A stretch of 64,000 nt of DNA from Sphingorhabdus sp. Alg231-15 (GCF_900149705.1 NZ_LT703001.1:744001-808000), one strand, 5' to 3'; shown: positions 37,444-46,800, counted from the stretch's first letter. Notes: generated from the sequence alone by a model not told the origin. Translations and numbers: made by a program.

Positions 37444-38035
37444 TTTTCTCTCCCTTTCCTTTTATCGGAACAACATTGGATAATTTGGCAACGGCGTCCG
37501 GGCTCAGCTGCTCCAACGCTTTGCTGCACCAATCGGTCCATTCGCTTTCCCATCTGATGCCAACTTCCAGGGCAAGCTTCTGGCCAACGTCCGACAGAGA
37601 ATCTCTGCCCTCCAGCAACTCATATTTTGCCAGATATTTGGAATGGCGATCACGGTGGCTTTCCAGTCGCAGCATCAGATTTTCTCGGAAGGCTTCAAGG
37701 TCAATCGACTCCAAGCGATAGAGCTGGATCAGGAAATCATCCTTCAGTTCCTGCGGCTCATTGGGTTCGCGAGACCAGTTGAACAAAGCAGCACGGCCTT
37801 CATCCGTGATCGTGAAAACCACCTTGTTGGGCTTGCCCGACTGCTCAACTTCTTGCGACGTCACCCATTGCCTATCTTTCAACTTGGCCAGCTCTCGGTA
37901 AATTTGCGAGTGCCGCGCGCGCCAGAAAAAGCCAATCGTCTTGTCAAACAGCTTGGCTACATCATAGCCGGTTTTAGGCCCCTCGCTGAGCGCTACCAAT
38001 ATTGTATATTTGAGCGACAAGTTAATCCCCTTCAT
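37430..38035 (-). CDS. PadR-family transcriptional regulator
   Basis: A 201-residue PadR-type repressor: N-terminal winged helix (LKYTILVALSEGPKTGYDVAK, FWRARHSQIYRELAKLKDRQWV) and a C-terminal coiled-coil dimerisation half (residues about 95-185). It heads an operon with the isomerase-like and hydrolase genes and is divergent from a crotonase gene. A palindrome overlapping its start codon (38034-38053) is a likely autoregulatory site. Effectors are unknown; PadR proteins often sense phenolics or other hydrophobic compounds. Confidence 0.9.
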   Translation of the reverse strand: MKGINLSLKYTILVALSEGPKTGYDVAKLFDKTIGFFWRARHSQIYRELAKLKDRQWVTSQEVEQSGKPNKVVFTITDEGRAALFNWSREPNEPQELKDDFLIQLYRLESIDLEAFRENLMLRLESHRDRHSKYLAKYELLEGRDSLSDVGQKLALEVGIRWESEWTDWCSKALEQLSPDAVAKLSNVVPIKGKGEKNAER

Positions 38036-38053
38036 ACTCCACTAATGGAATAT
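38034..38053. promoter_or_regulatory. Palindrome at the padR start, candidate PadR operator
   Basis: ATA-C-TCCA-CTAA-TGGA-A-TAT is an inverted repeat (ATA/TAT and TCCA/TGGA arms) that overlaps the padR start codon on the minus strand and lies 60 bases upstream of the crotonase start on the plus strand. Bound PadR could block both transcripts. This is inference from symmetry and position only. Confidence 0.45.
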
Positions 38054-38112
38054 ATATGACAAAAGTTGAATATGAGTCAAAGTGTTTCTATGCTGGAAGC
38101 AAGGAGAGCAGA

Positions 38113-38874
38113 ATGTCAGAAAAAGTGTTGGTAGAACGCCGCGGCGCAACGCAGATCATCACCATTAACCGCGCCGAAGCTCGCAATGCCGTTGATCCTG
38201 AGACCGCTGAGGCCCTAAAAACGGCGTTTGAGGCAAGCGAAGCGGATCATGCGGTCAGGGTTCATATTTTGACTGGAGCTTCCGGGCATTTTTGCGCGGG
38301 AGCAGATCTGAAGGCCGCTGCTGTCGAAGCACCTTTTCAGAAAGAAGCTCCGATGGGGCCCAGTTGGTTGGAACTCAAAAAACCTTCCATTGCCGCTGTT
38401 GAGGGCCATGCCGTTGCGGGCGGGCTCGAACTTGCAATCATGTGCGATTTGCGCATCGCAAGCGAAGAAGCCATTTTTGGAGTGTATTGCCGAAGATGGG
38501 GCGTGCCACTGATCGACGGTGGAACGGTTCGATTACCCCGTTTAATCGGGCAGTCCCGAGCTTTGGATATGATTTTGACAGGCCGGGCCGTAGGCGCACA
38601 GGAAGCCCTTTCTTTTGGTCTCGTCAATCGCATCGTATCGCGGGGAGATGTTCTCAGTTCAGCCATCGCGCTCGCGGAGCAGCTCGGGGCATTTCCGCAG
38701 GAATGTATGAACAACGACCGCGTGAGCGTGGAAAAGCAATGGAGCTTGCCAATTGGCGACGCACTCAAGTTTGAAAATAAAGTGGGCCAAGACTCGCTTC
38801 GGGCTGGAGCCGCATCGGGTGCTGCTCGGTTTGCTGACGGCAAAGGACGGAGCGGAGATTTTGCCGATATCTGA
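38113..38874 (+). CDS. Enoyl-CoA hydratase/isomerase-family protein (crotonase)
   Basis: A 253-residue crotonase. The start at 38113 follows AAGGAGAGC; an upstream ATG at 38056 is less likely. Oxyanion-hole segments are SGHFCAGADLKA and AVEGHAVAGGLELAIMCDLRIAS. The catalytic-Glu position region is FGVYCRRWGVPLIDGGTVRLPRLIG, typical of the EchA/crotonase group. It is divergent from padR and could be controlled by it. The exact CoA substrate is not visible. Confidence 0.9.
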   Translation: MSEKVLVERRGATQIITINRAEARNAVDPETAEALKTAFEASEADHAVRVHILTGASGHFCAGADLKAAAVEAPFQKEAPMGPSWLELKKPSIAAVEGHAVAGGLELAIMCDLRIASEEAIFGVYCRRWGVPLIDGGTVRLPRLIGQSRALDMILTGRAVGAQEALSFGLVNRIVSRGDVLSSAIALAEQLGAFPQECMNNDRVSVEKQWSLPIGDALKFENKVGQDSLRAGAASGAARFADGKGRSGDFADI

Positions 38875-38889
38875 AGAAGCTCTGTAACC

Positions 38890-38915
38890 AACCTCCCCCT
38901 TTTGCACCCGCAGCG
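38890..38915. repeat. Degenerate hairpin element, copy 6
   Basis: CTTTTGCACCCGCAGCGGACAT resembles the TTTTGCGCCCAAAGCGGACA half of other copies, but its stem is largely broken. Included as a decayed member of the family. Confidence 0.4.
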
Positions 38916-39090
38916 GACATCAACAACAAGAGCCATAATCGATCATTGCCGTTCTTCCCATGCTTCACTATCAACAATACAATCATCATAAGGGCGAAAG
39001 ATTGTCGCATCACGATTTGATCGATCTTGTCGTAGCTGAATCGTCACCGGAAATTGCCTCCGGAAATCACTGCGAAGCATAGGATGTAAG

Positions 39091-39702
39091 ATGAGTTTTG
39101 GGTTTCCAATATTGCTGCTGTCATTGCTCGCAAATGGGCAACCCCAACCAACGGAACCGAGAGTCGATGACGACATGTTGGTTGGCCCTGCCGAGGAGAT
39201 CAGCGCGACGCCAAAGCCGGCGCTTCCTGAATTTGATGTCGAGTTTGAGTTAGCCGATACTCTGATTGAGAGTATTGCGGATGCTTGCTCTCAACAATTG
39301 GATGTGGAACGCGCAGTTTTGAGCCGGGCGGAACGCTTTGAAAGCCTGTCGCGCTACAGATATCAACTGGATACAATGCATCGATCTTTTTCGGCAAACT
39401 ACACCAATATTGGATTGGTTTTCTATCATGGCCAGACAAATGCCCTGCGCGAAGGCGCATCGGAAGACAGCCGGCCAGCGGCGAAAACCGAATATGTGGA
39501 TTATGGACTGATGCGCTTTGCGTTGGATTACAAAAACTGTGCTGATCTTGCGCTATCGCCCGTTGGCTTTGCTTATCTGCATAAATTACCCGCATTTGAT
39601 AACGCAAAAAGGGCAAAACGGGCGGCGCTGGAGAGTGAATTTGACAGCTATCACAGCTTCAAGGGGGAACCGTTGATCCTTCAAATCGAGCCGTCAAAAT
39701 AA
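39091..39702 (+). CDS. Hypothetical secreted protein
   Basis: A 203-residue protein with a short N-terminal hydrophobic segment (MSFGFPILLLSLLANG) that may be a signal peptide, followed by an acidic linker and a helical domain. No family recognised. AGGAT precedes the ATG by about six bases. Two Cys are spaced as in a possible disulfide. It lies between hairpin copies 6 and 7 and has no close operon partner. Confidence 0.65.
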   Translation: MSFGFPILLLSLLANGQPQPTEPRVDDDMLVGPAEEISATPKPALPEFDVEFELADTLIESIADACSQQLDVERAVLSRAERFESLSRYRYQLDTMHRSFSANYTNIGLVFYHGQTNALREGASEDSRPAAKTEYVDYGLMRFALDYKNCADLALSPVGFAYLHKLPAFDNAKRAKRAALESEFDSYHSFKGEPLILQIEPSK

Positions 39703-39712
39703 ATGATCAATC

Positions 39713-39743
39713 TGCGAAGCTTGATCCTGAAAGCGGATGCTTC
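39713..39743. repeat. Degenerate hairpin element, copy 7
   Basis: GAAGCTTGATCCTGAAAGCGGATGCTTC contains the CCTGAAAGCGGA core of the family, and GAAGC/GCTTC pair as an outer stem. It sits between the hypothetical gene and the GMC oxidoreductase stop. Weak, probably a decayed copy. Confidence 0.35.
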
Positions 39744-39755
39744 ACCGTACTGAGC

Positions 39756-41444
39756 TTACTTGCGCATCCGAATTCGAGACGTCGTCGTTTCTTGCTGGGC
39801 GGGTCTTTGATAACCTGTCTGCAGTCGTGATTCTGACCGCCGGTTGAGAGGTTCGTTCAACACGGATTTCAAATGGTCGGCCAATCGCAGAGACAAAGCC
39901 ATGATCGTTACGGTCGGGTTGGCCCAGCCACTAGTCGGAAACACACTGCTGCTGGCGACAAACAAGTTCGGACTTTCATGCAGCTTGCAATCCTGGTCCA
40001 CCACCCCGCTGTCTGGTGCATCGCTCATACGGGTGCCGCCCATATGGTGATAGCCTCCGATAGGGTGGCTCGATATCAACGGATCACTCTTCCAGCGCGC
40101 AGAGGTTTCCGACAGCCAGTCTGACAAGACGACATCGCCCCAGCCCAGTCGGCGATATTCAGCGCCAACAGTTTCCATCAGGACCTTCACACTGCGCTTG
40201 TCGATCTCGGATAACTGCCAATCCAATTCGACCTGCCGCGTGCCCAATCGATCCGTTGCACTCCCAAGCATGATCCGGCTGTTGGGGTTGGGCGCCTGCT
40301 CAGCACGCACGATGGCAAAAACACCCAGTTTCCCTTTATTGACCTTCATATTCATAATCGAAGACCAGGGATCTGTTAGTTCCAGTCCCTTTACCGCCAG
40401 TTTCTTCAGACCATGGTAACGGGCCCGCCAAAAACGACTGGAAGGCAAATCATGTTTCAGTTTGCCAGTCACGGCCCGAAACAACTCCATCTTCTCGCCC
40501 TCTCGCAATCGCGGAGCGATACTAATAGACGAGTTTAAAATCCCCTTCTGGCGCTGCAGCGTATCTGCCGGCCGAAGATAGGCGGCGTAACGATTGCCAG
40601 CATGGCGAACCGCACGCGGCAGCGCCATCAGAGTCTGGGCGAGCTTCTTTGGTAGAAACTCACCGCCACGCGCATGGGGATGCTCCATGAAATATCGACC
40701 CAGAAGATCATGATCATTTCCTAGCCCGTTCGGCCTCTTGCCGACGGCGGCCATTAACAAGCGAACGGTTTCAATCGCCCCGGCGGCCAGAACAAAAGCT
40801 TTCGCGGTTATCTTGGTGCAGTGCCCGGTTATGCTCTGGGCTCGCACATGCTGCACTGCATTTTGTGCATTCACGTCGATATCCGTCACAGTCGCATTTA
40901 ACAAAATACGGGTATGGGCAAAGCTGTCTCTATCAGGGTTGGTGAACCGTTCGCCCAGCTCATCAAATACCCACAGATCGCTATCGAGTTTCTCTGCATC
41001 AAATGGCGGTGCGGATTTATTGATGGTGGACCAAAGATTTTCTGCACTGGGCTGTTTCAATCCCAAACGATCGAAAATCTGTTTGTAGTAGGGGGATAAA
41101 TCCTTTTTCGTAATCGGCCACCCGCTATGCGGCAAATAGTCGCGCTGTTCAAAATCGATCGCATCAAGTTCCGCACAACGCCCGCCCCAGATCGCAGCGG
41201 TGCCACCGAATAGCCGCAAACGAGAGTCATCCAGATCATAATAGGGAATCCCAATATTCTGGCCATGTGCCAAAGACTGAACCGCCGGATCAAAATCACG
41301 TCCGCCGCTTTCGACAATAACGACATCACGGGTCGGTGAGCTCAGCGCCTCTGCTAGCACCTGGCCCGCGACACCTCCGCCGATAATACAAAGATCAGTG
41401 GCCAGCTGCCCGGACACATCACCTCTCGCTAGATCCAATATCAT
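39756..41444 (-). CDS. GMC-family FAD oxidoreductase
   Basis: A 562-residue flavoprotein of the glucose-methanol-choline oxidoreductase group. The FAD motif DLCIIGGGVAGQVLAEAL is near residues 16-33. The catalytic His region is YHHMGGTRMSD, and the final motif SSVFPTSGWANPTVTIMALSLRLAD is the GMC signature. It oxidises an alcohol or sugar side chain to an aldehyde or ketone; the substrate is unknown. It is a single minus-strand gene with two palindromes upstream. Confidence 0.92.
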   Translation of the reverse strand: MILDLARGDVSGQLATDLCIIGGGVAGQVLAEALSSPTRDVVIVESGGRDFDPAVQSLAHGQNIGIPYYDLDDSRLRLFGGTAAIWGGRCAELDAIDFEQRDYLPHSGWPITKKDLSPYYKQIFDRLGLKQPSAENLWSTINKSAPPFDAEKLDSDLWVFDELGERFTNPDRDSFAHTRILLNATVTDIDVNAQNAVQHVRAQSITGHCTKITAKAFVLAAGAIETVRLLMAAVGKRPNGLGNDHDLLGRYFMEHPHARGGEFLPKKLAQTLMALPRAVRHAGNRYAAYLRPADTLQRQKGILNSSISIAPRLREGEKMELFRAVTGKLKHDLPSSRFWRARYHGLKKLAVKGLELTDPWSSIMNMKVNKGKLGVFAIVRAEQAPNPNSRIMLGSATDRLGTRQVELDWQLSEIDKRSVKVLMETVGAEYRRLGWGDVVLSDWLSETSARWKSDPLISSHPIGGYHHMGGTRMSDAPDSGVVDQDCKLHESPNLFVASSSVFPTSGWANPTVTIMALSLRLADHLKSVLNEPLNRRSESRLQTGYQRPAQQETTTSRIRMRK

Positions 41445-41470
41445 TTTCTATTTCTCGCTTTGCTGCAATG

Positions 41471-41512
41471 CCAAAAATATTACTTTTGGCCTGCGACCGG
41501 GCAATTTGCCCG
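41471..41512. promoter_or_regulatory. Two palindromes upstream of the GMC oxidoreductase
   Basis: CCAAAA (41471-41476) / TTTTGG (41484-41489) forms a stem with a 7-base loop. CGGGCAA-T-TTGCCCG at 41498-41512 is a perfect palindrome. Both lie 27-68 bases before the GMC start on the minus strand and may be regulator sites. The rest of the gap 41445-41822 is AT-rich (around 41500-41660) and holds no gene. Confidence 0.4.
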
Positions 41513-41745
41513 AGGGGGATTATGCGACTTTTATCATATGGTATTAGAAATTGATTTTAGAAGGCAAATATACAATTTTGAGACCATTTTTTTGACAGAG
41601 AATGTTGGACGGTCATCTATACCCTCTCTGATTTATTCATCGCATTAGTATAGTTCGGACAAGACCAGCAAAAGGTTACACCTACCAGTTCATTGCTGAC
41701 TGAGCAGTTTCCGGACCATCGCAATATGAAGGCACAGCCAGCCCT

Positions 41746-41768
41746 GCGGGCAAGCAAGCCCGCCTTTT
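41746..41768 (+). terminator. Stem-loop followed by CTTTT
   Basis: GCGGGC (41746-41751) / GCCCGC (41758-41763) with loop AAGCAA, followed by CTTTT on the plus strand. It looks like an intrinsic terminator oriented plus, yet no plus-strand gene lies upstream; the flanking genes are minus. It may end an unseen small transcript or serve the SDR gene as a non-classical minus-strand terminator. Confidence 0.5.
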
Positions 41769-41822
41769 GAGACCATGTAGCTTCTGTTTGGTTCAGCTAT
41801 AAATTTCAGGCATTACCGATTT

Positions 41823-42545
41823 TCAAAACCGCAATGTAATGTTCCGCGCCAGGCCCGGTGAGATTGTCTCGGCGATACGCAGCGCCTTGGTCATACCGAT
41901 ATTGGCTTCATCCTGATCGCGTTCAATAGCGACGACAATTTGGCGCGCACATTCTTCGGGCGGCATCTTCTTCATCGGATTGCCATCATTCATTTGCGTA
42001 TCGACAACCGGCGGCAGTGCTTCAATCACCCGGATATTGGTGTCTTTGAGCTGCTCGCGAATACCAAGCGTGTAAAAACGCAGCGCTGATTTTGTCGCAC
42101 AATAGATCGGCGTTCGTGCAGCCGGCGCAATCGCGAGACCTGAGGTGACATTCACAATCGTCGCCTTTGGCCTATTGCGCAATTTTGGCATCAGGCCAGC
42201 AGTAAGTCGGATTGGCGCATTCAGATTGGCATAGATACAATCATCGGCCGCATCGGCGTTCGGTTCGCCATCACGAAAATCATGATCGACGAGCTGCCCC
42301 GCACTGTTGAGCAGGACATCAATATCCTTATCCCCCAATTCAGCGATCAACGCGTCCACGCCCGCGGCGTTGGAGAGATCGGCCACGATCACTTCGAAGC
42401 CTTCGTCACGCATGGCTTGTACTCGCTCCTGATTGCGCCCGGTCAACACGACCTTCGCGCCCTGCTCCTTCAATTGGCGCGCCATCTCCCGCCCGATACC
42501 GGCGGTGCCACCCGTCAATAAAATGATCTTATCTGCAAGTTCCAT
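41823..42545 (-). CDS. Short-chain dehydrogenase/reductase
   Basis: A 240-residue classical SDR. The nucleotide motif TGGTAGIGREMA is at residues 11-22, NSAG marks the NNAG position, and the catalytic YCATK motif lies near 145-149 with the active-site Ser in NVTSGLA. It resembles the DltE-type branch. It acts on an alcohol or ketone with NAD(P)H; the substrate is unknown. It is alone on the minus strand, 255 bases from tRNA-Arg. Confidence 0.92.
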   Translation of the reverse strand: MELADKIILLTGGTAGIGREMARQLKEQGAKVVLTGRNQERVQAMRDEGFEVIVADLSNAAGVDALIAELGDKDIDVLLNSAGQLVDHDFRDGEPNADAADDCIYANLNAPIRLTAGLMPKLRNRPKATIVNVTSGLAIAPAARTPIYCATKSALRFYTLGIREQLKDTNIRVIEALPPVVDTQMNDGNPMKKMPPEECARQIVVAIERDQDEANIGMTKALRIAETISPGLARNITLRF

Positions 42546-42727
42546 ATGTGCCCACCAATGCCTTTCCAGCGGTTGTCATTTCTTGCGGCATCGTGGCAGT
42601 GTTTTCTATTGCCAGCAACCATCAAGCCTGAGTTTCTCCATTGTGATGCTGATGATCTCGCCCAGTCCCGGTCACCCGACCATCAATATTGCCCAGTAGC
42701 AACCTGTCATGACAACACATCCCATGG

Positions 42728-42756
42728 TTGACATCCCACGCGATCCTGTCTACGCG
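42728..42756 (+). promoter_or_regulatory. Probable promoter of tRNA-Arg
   Basis: TTGACA at 42728-42733 is a perfect -35 element, followed after 17 bases by TACGCG at 42751-42756 as a weak -10. Transcription would begin about 40 bases before the tRNA. Inference from consensus and position. Confidence 0.45.
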
Positions 42757-42800
42757 CTAAGCCGCAGAAAACTGCGATTGAGCAGGATTCTACAAGGCGC

Positions 42801-42877
42801 GCGCCCGTAGCTCAGCTGGATAGAGCGCGAGACTTCTAATCTTGAGGCCACAGGTTCGACTCCTGTCGGGCGCGCCA
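42801..42877 (+). tRNA. tRNA-Arg (anticodon TCT)
   Basis: A complete cloverleaf: acceptor GCGCCCG (42801-42807) pairs with CGGGCGC (42867-42873), followed by discriminator G and encoded CCA. The D arm is GCTC/GAGC, the anticodon stem CGAGA/TCTTG encloses CTTCTAA with anticodon TCT at 42835-42837, and the T arm ACAGG-TTCGACT-CCTGT is perfect. It decodes AGA. No integrase gene or second copy of its 3' end was seen nearby. Confidence 0.97.
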
Positions 42878-43398
42878 ACAATCCCCAGACTTCTGCCGTT
42901 TGCTCTAATTGCTTCTCGCACCCTAGGTTTTCAAAAGCGGAACAAAACGGAAATATGCGGCACATCATGGCACACTAGTGGCACATTCTGCGGCACAGTC
43001 GATTGGATGGCAATTCGCGCGCTATTTCTTACGCAATGACGCTTAATCACTAGTGTCCGCTTTGGGCGCAAAAGCGGACATTCTGTTGAGCACAATTCTA
43101 TGTCGGCTTCGCGCCCCAATATCGGACGTTCCAATGGAGACCGCTGTATCTCGAAAGCGGACATTAGTGTCTATCAAAGCTGGCTGTTTTTTGCGGACAC
43201 ATCATGAAAGAAGCTTGTCCATTTCGGAGAGCTCTTCTTTGTAATCCGAGTAAAACTTCATTATGGGTTGGGGTTATTCATACTGATGAACCGTCAGACG
43301 CCTGGTCATCGATTTGAAATATGGGCTTAATTGACTGCCTATCAGTAACTGCGGCTCAAAGAGGTCAATAGTTTTTTGATTACGTTTGGAGACACATT
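42878..43398. other. Gene-free stretch after tRNA-Arg with four GGCACA copies
   Basis: 521 bases without a convincing gene. Near its start GGCACA occurs at 42959, 42969, 42980 and 42992, spaced 10-12 bases, about one helical turn. Farther on lies hairpin element copy 8. The short open frames here are full of repeat translation and are not credible genes. Confidence 0.5.
43051..43200. repeat. Interspersed hairpin element, copy 8 (composite, about 150 bp)
   Basis: First hairpin TGTCCGCTTT (43054-43063) / AAAGCGGACA (43071-43080) with loop GGGCGCA, the reverse complement of the TGCGCCC loop in copies 2 and 5, so this unit is inverted. A second, CCGCT (43141-43145) / AGCGG (43156-43160), has the ATCTCGA-type loop. 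A trailing GGCTGTTTTTTGCGGACAC resembles the second hairpin of copy 3. Confidence 0.82.
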
Positions 43399-43728
43399 AT
43401 GAGATGGGTTGGCTGCTATCTACTACTGGCATTCGGATTGACAGGTTGCGAAACTGCGACCTCGTCCGAAAACGCGCAAGGGACCAGCTTTGGTGTAGGG
43501 ATGGTCACGGCTGCTCAGATTTGCCATGATCATGTCTGGTTCAATATACCGAAGTTTGAAAAGCTTCCCAACGCCGCGATTTCTTCATTTCCCGGATCAG
43601 AAAATAACGGAACATATCTTATATTCTGGAATGTACGCTGGGATGATCCAGAAACAAGGGCGGCTGGTGCTTGTGAAATTGCAGGTGGTCAGATTGTTGC
43701 TTTCGAGGACTATAGCGAACCAAGATGA
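43399..43728 (+). CDS. Small hypothetical lipoprotein
   Basis: A 109-residue predicted lipoprotein, MRWVGCYLLLAFGLTGCET, lipobox LTGC. The mature part is about 90 residues with a C-terminal strand-like region (NNGTYLIFWNVRWDDPE). No family recognised. GGAGAC precedes the ATG. It lies between hairpin copy 8 and the modular repeat gene on the other strand. Confidence 0.6.
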   Translation: MRWVGCYLLLAFGLTGCETATSSENAQGTSFGVGMVTAAQICHDHVWFNIPKFEKLPNAAISSFPGSENNGTYLIFWNVRWDDPETRAAGACEIAGGQIVAFEDYSEPR

Positions 43729-43854
43729 TGACAGAATCTGCCGCTTGGGTTTAGCTTTTAAATTGCCGAATTGAGAGAAGGGATCGCTGGAGAACCGATT
43801 CAATTCTAAAGGTTCATCAGGCGTTGAACGAGCACATTGCTCCAAGATCGATAA

Positions 43855-46800
43855 CTAATCCGTTTTTGGATATGTCTTGCACTTCAAGGTTTTCTGGTCG
43901 CGCTCTGCGATTGGGCATCGTTCATAATCCGGCTGCTTTACACCGAATATTGTAAAGTTGAACTTTCCATCGCGGACAACGTTATTGGAATGTCGATGTT
44001 CCTGGTTGACCGACCGATTCCCGTCAGCAGATATTGAAACTGTCGAATTGATGGTCGGCACTTGGCCATTGTACAACTTTACATTTTTCTGTTCGTTGCC
44101 AGCAAATAATCCGACAGCATTGGATGTTGGAATTCCGTTCGAATAGATCAATCCATTTTGCTGCAAAGAATAAGCTTGTTTGTTGGTTAGCCGCGTACCT
44201 GATGCTGTAACATAGGAAGAAAGCTGGTTTGGAGCACTGACGGATATTGCCTTCAGGGCCGATTGAGAATTGAGAGACGGCACTTGATTATTGCCGAGCT
44301 GTAGCGGTGTTGCCGTCACCGGCTGTCCAGGGACTGGCGTCTCATTGTTCCCCAGCTGCTGCGGTGTGGCAGTGACGGTCTGTCCGGGCGAAGGCACAGC
44401 ATTGTTGCCAAGCCGTGGTGGTGTCGGCACAATTGGCTGCCCGGGGTTTGGTATCTGATTGTTACCGAGCTGTGTTGGCGTCGGAGGTGTGATATAGTTC
44501 GGACCGCGATCTTCGATCAGAGCAATAGCCGTAGGGTTTACGCTGCCGTCGATACGTAGCATTCCAGCCTTGGCGAGCGAGAGCACTTCCTGATTGGTAA
44601 AATAGCGCGTGCCAGCGCGGGAATAGTAGATTGATGTCCCATTGGGATTAGCTGCGGCGAGAGCTGCAAAATCCGTCTGCGGGCGTGGACCTATGCGGGG
44701 CTCTGGCGGCGTAAGTTGGCCAAGGGTAGGTGGTCTTGGATCACCTCTGGTTGGTGTCGGAACAGCATTGTTGCCAAGTTGGGGCGGCGTTGATGTGACC
44801 GGCGCTCCAGGCGTCGGAACAGCATTATTACCGAGTTGCGGCGGTGTTGCCGTCACCGGCTGTCCAGGGACTGGCGTCTCATTGTTCCCCAGCTGCGGCG
44901 GTGTCGGTAGCGTGATATAGTTTGGACCCCGGTCCTCAATCACCGCACCGACGGAGGGGTCGACGCTACCGTCAACGCGAATCCTGCCCGCTTGTGCGAG
45001 TCCGAACACTTCATGGTTGGTGAGATAACGGGTGAGTGTGTTGGTGAAATAGGTCGATAACCCATTGGGATTGGCAGCGGCGAGAGCTACAAAATCCGTC
45101 TGCGGACGAGGACCGATGAGGGGTTTTGGCGGCGTAAGTTGGCCAAGCGTAGGCGGTCGTGACGGCCCTCTGGTCGGCGTGGGGACCGCATTGTTAGCCA
45201 ATTGCGGTGGTGTTGGCACAATTGGTTGTCCAGGCGTCGGCACTTGATCAATGCCGAGCTGCGGTGGTGCGACGACTGAAAATTGTGGATCGTAACGCAA
45301 AGTGTTGCTGTGTTGTGGCAAAACGCTGCCATCTTTAGCTAGAAGATTCTGAAAGCCATGTGCCTGCGCATAAGTGAGCCGTTGACCAGCGGGCATTCTA
45401 CCAAGGGCCATTGCTAATACATAAGGCGAAAGTGCATTTGGCTGGGTGGCTGCTAAATTACCTAGATCATTCAAACTTGGTACTTGGTCATTACCAAGCC
45501 GTGATGGTGTCGGCACAATTGGCTGTCCGGGGGTTGGTATCTGATTGTTACCGAGCTGAGTTGGCGTCGGAGGCGTGATATAGTTCGGCCCGCGATCTTC
45601 GATCAGAGCAATAGCCGGAGGGTTTACGCTGCCGTCGATACGCAGCATACCAGCCTTAGCGAGCGAGAGCACTTCCTGATTGGTAAAATAGCGCGTGCCA
45701 GCGCGGGAATAGTAGATCGATGCTCCATTGGGATTAGCTGCGGCAAGAGCTGCAAAATCCGTCTGCGGGCGTGGACCTATGCGGGGCTCTGGCGGCGTAA
45801 GTTGGCCAAGCGTAGGTGGTCTTGGACCACCTCTGGTTGGTGTTGGAACAGCATTGTTTCCGAGCTGCGGCGGTGTCGGTGGCGTGATATAGTTTGGACC
45901 CCGATCCTCAATCACCGCACCGACGGAGGGGTCGACGCTACCGTCCGCGCGAATCCTGTCCGCTTGCGCCAGTCCCAGTACCTCATGATTGGTGAGATAG
46001 CGGGTGAGTGTGTTGGTGAAATAAGTCGACAACCCATTGGGATTGGCAGCGGCGAGAGCTACAAAATCCGTCTGCGGACGAGGACCGATGAGGGGTTTTG
46101 GCGGCGTAAGTTGGCCAAGCGTAGGCGGTCGTGACGGCCCTCTGGTCGGCGTCGGAACAGCACTGTTGCCTAATTGCGGTGGTGTTGGCACAATTGACTG
46201 ACTAGGGGTTGGTATCTGATTGTTACCGAGCTGTGGCGGTGCGATGACTGAAAATTGCGGATCGTAACGCAAAGTGTTGCTGTGTTGTGGCAAAACGCTG
46301 CCGTCTTTAGCTAGAAGATTCCGAAAGCCATGTGCCTGCTCATAAGTGAGCCGTTGACCAACGGGCATTCTACCAAGGGCTACAGCTAATACATAAGGCG
46401 AAAGTTCATTTGGCTGGGCGGCTGCTAAATTACCTAGATCATTCAAGCTTGGTACTTGGTTGTTACCAAGCTGCGGTGGTGTTGGCACAATTGGCTGACC
46501 GGGGGTTGGCACTTGATCAATGCCAAGCCGCGGCGGTGATACTGGCTGGCCAGGCTGCAACAAGCTGAGCTCGATATCTCGCCCAGATCCGGTCTGCCGG
46601 ACGCTCCCATCTGCCTCTATGTTCACAAGTACTTGTGTTAATTGCTTAAATGTCAATCGCTGCCCTGACAACAAGCCGAACAACGCTCTTTGCGTAACAT
46701 AGGGACTGTATCCATCCGGATTGGATAGCACCTGCTGCACCAACTCGGTGCGGCTTAGCTGTCTGCTTGCAGTTGCGGGTGCGGTTGCCCCGGCTGGTAA

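Noticed and set aside
42842-43244. Short open frames after tRNA-Arg as integrase remnants
   Set aside because: They read through the repeat elements and show no integrase motif.
44280-46560. CRISPR-like repeat array suggested by many regular short repeats
   Set aside because: The repeats are in frame and encode Pro/Gly/Asn linkers of one large gene; spacers are not unique and no cas genes are present.
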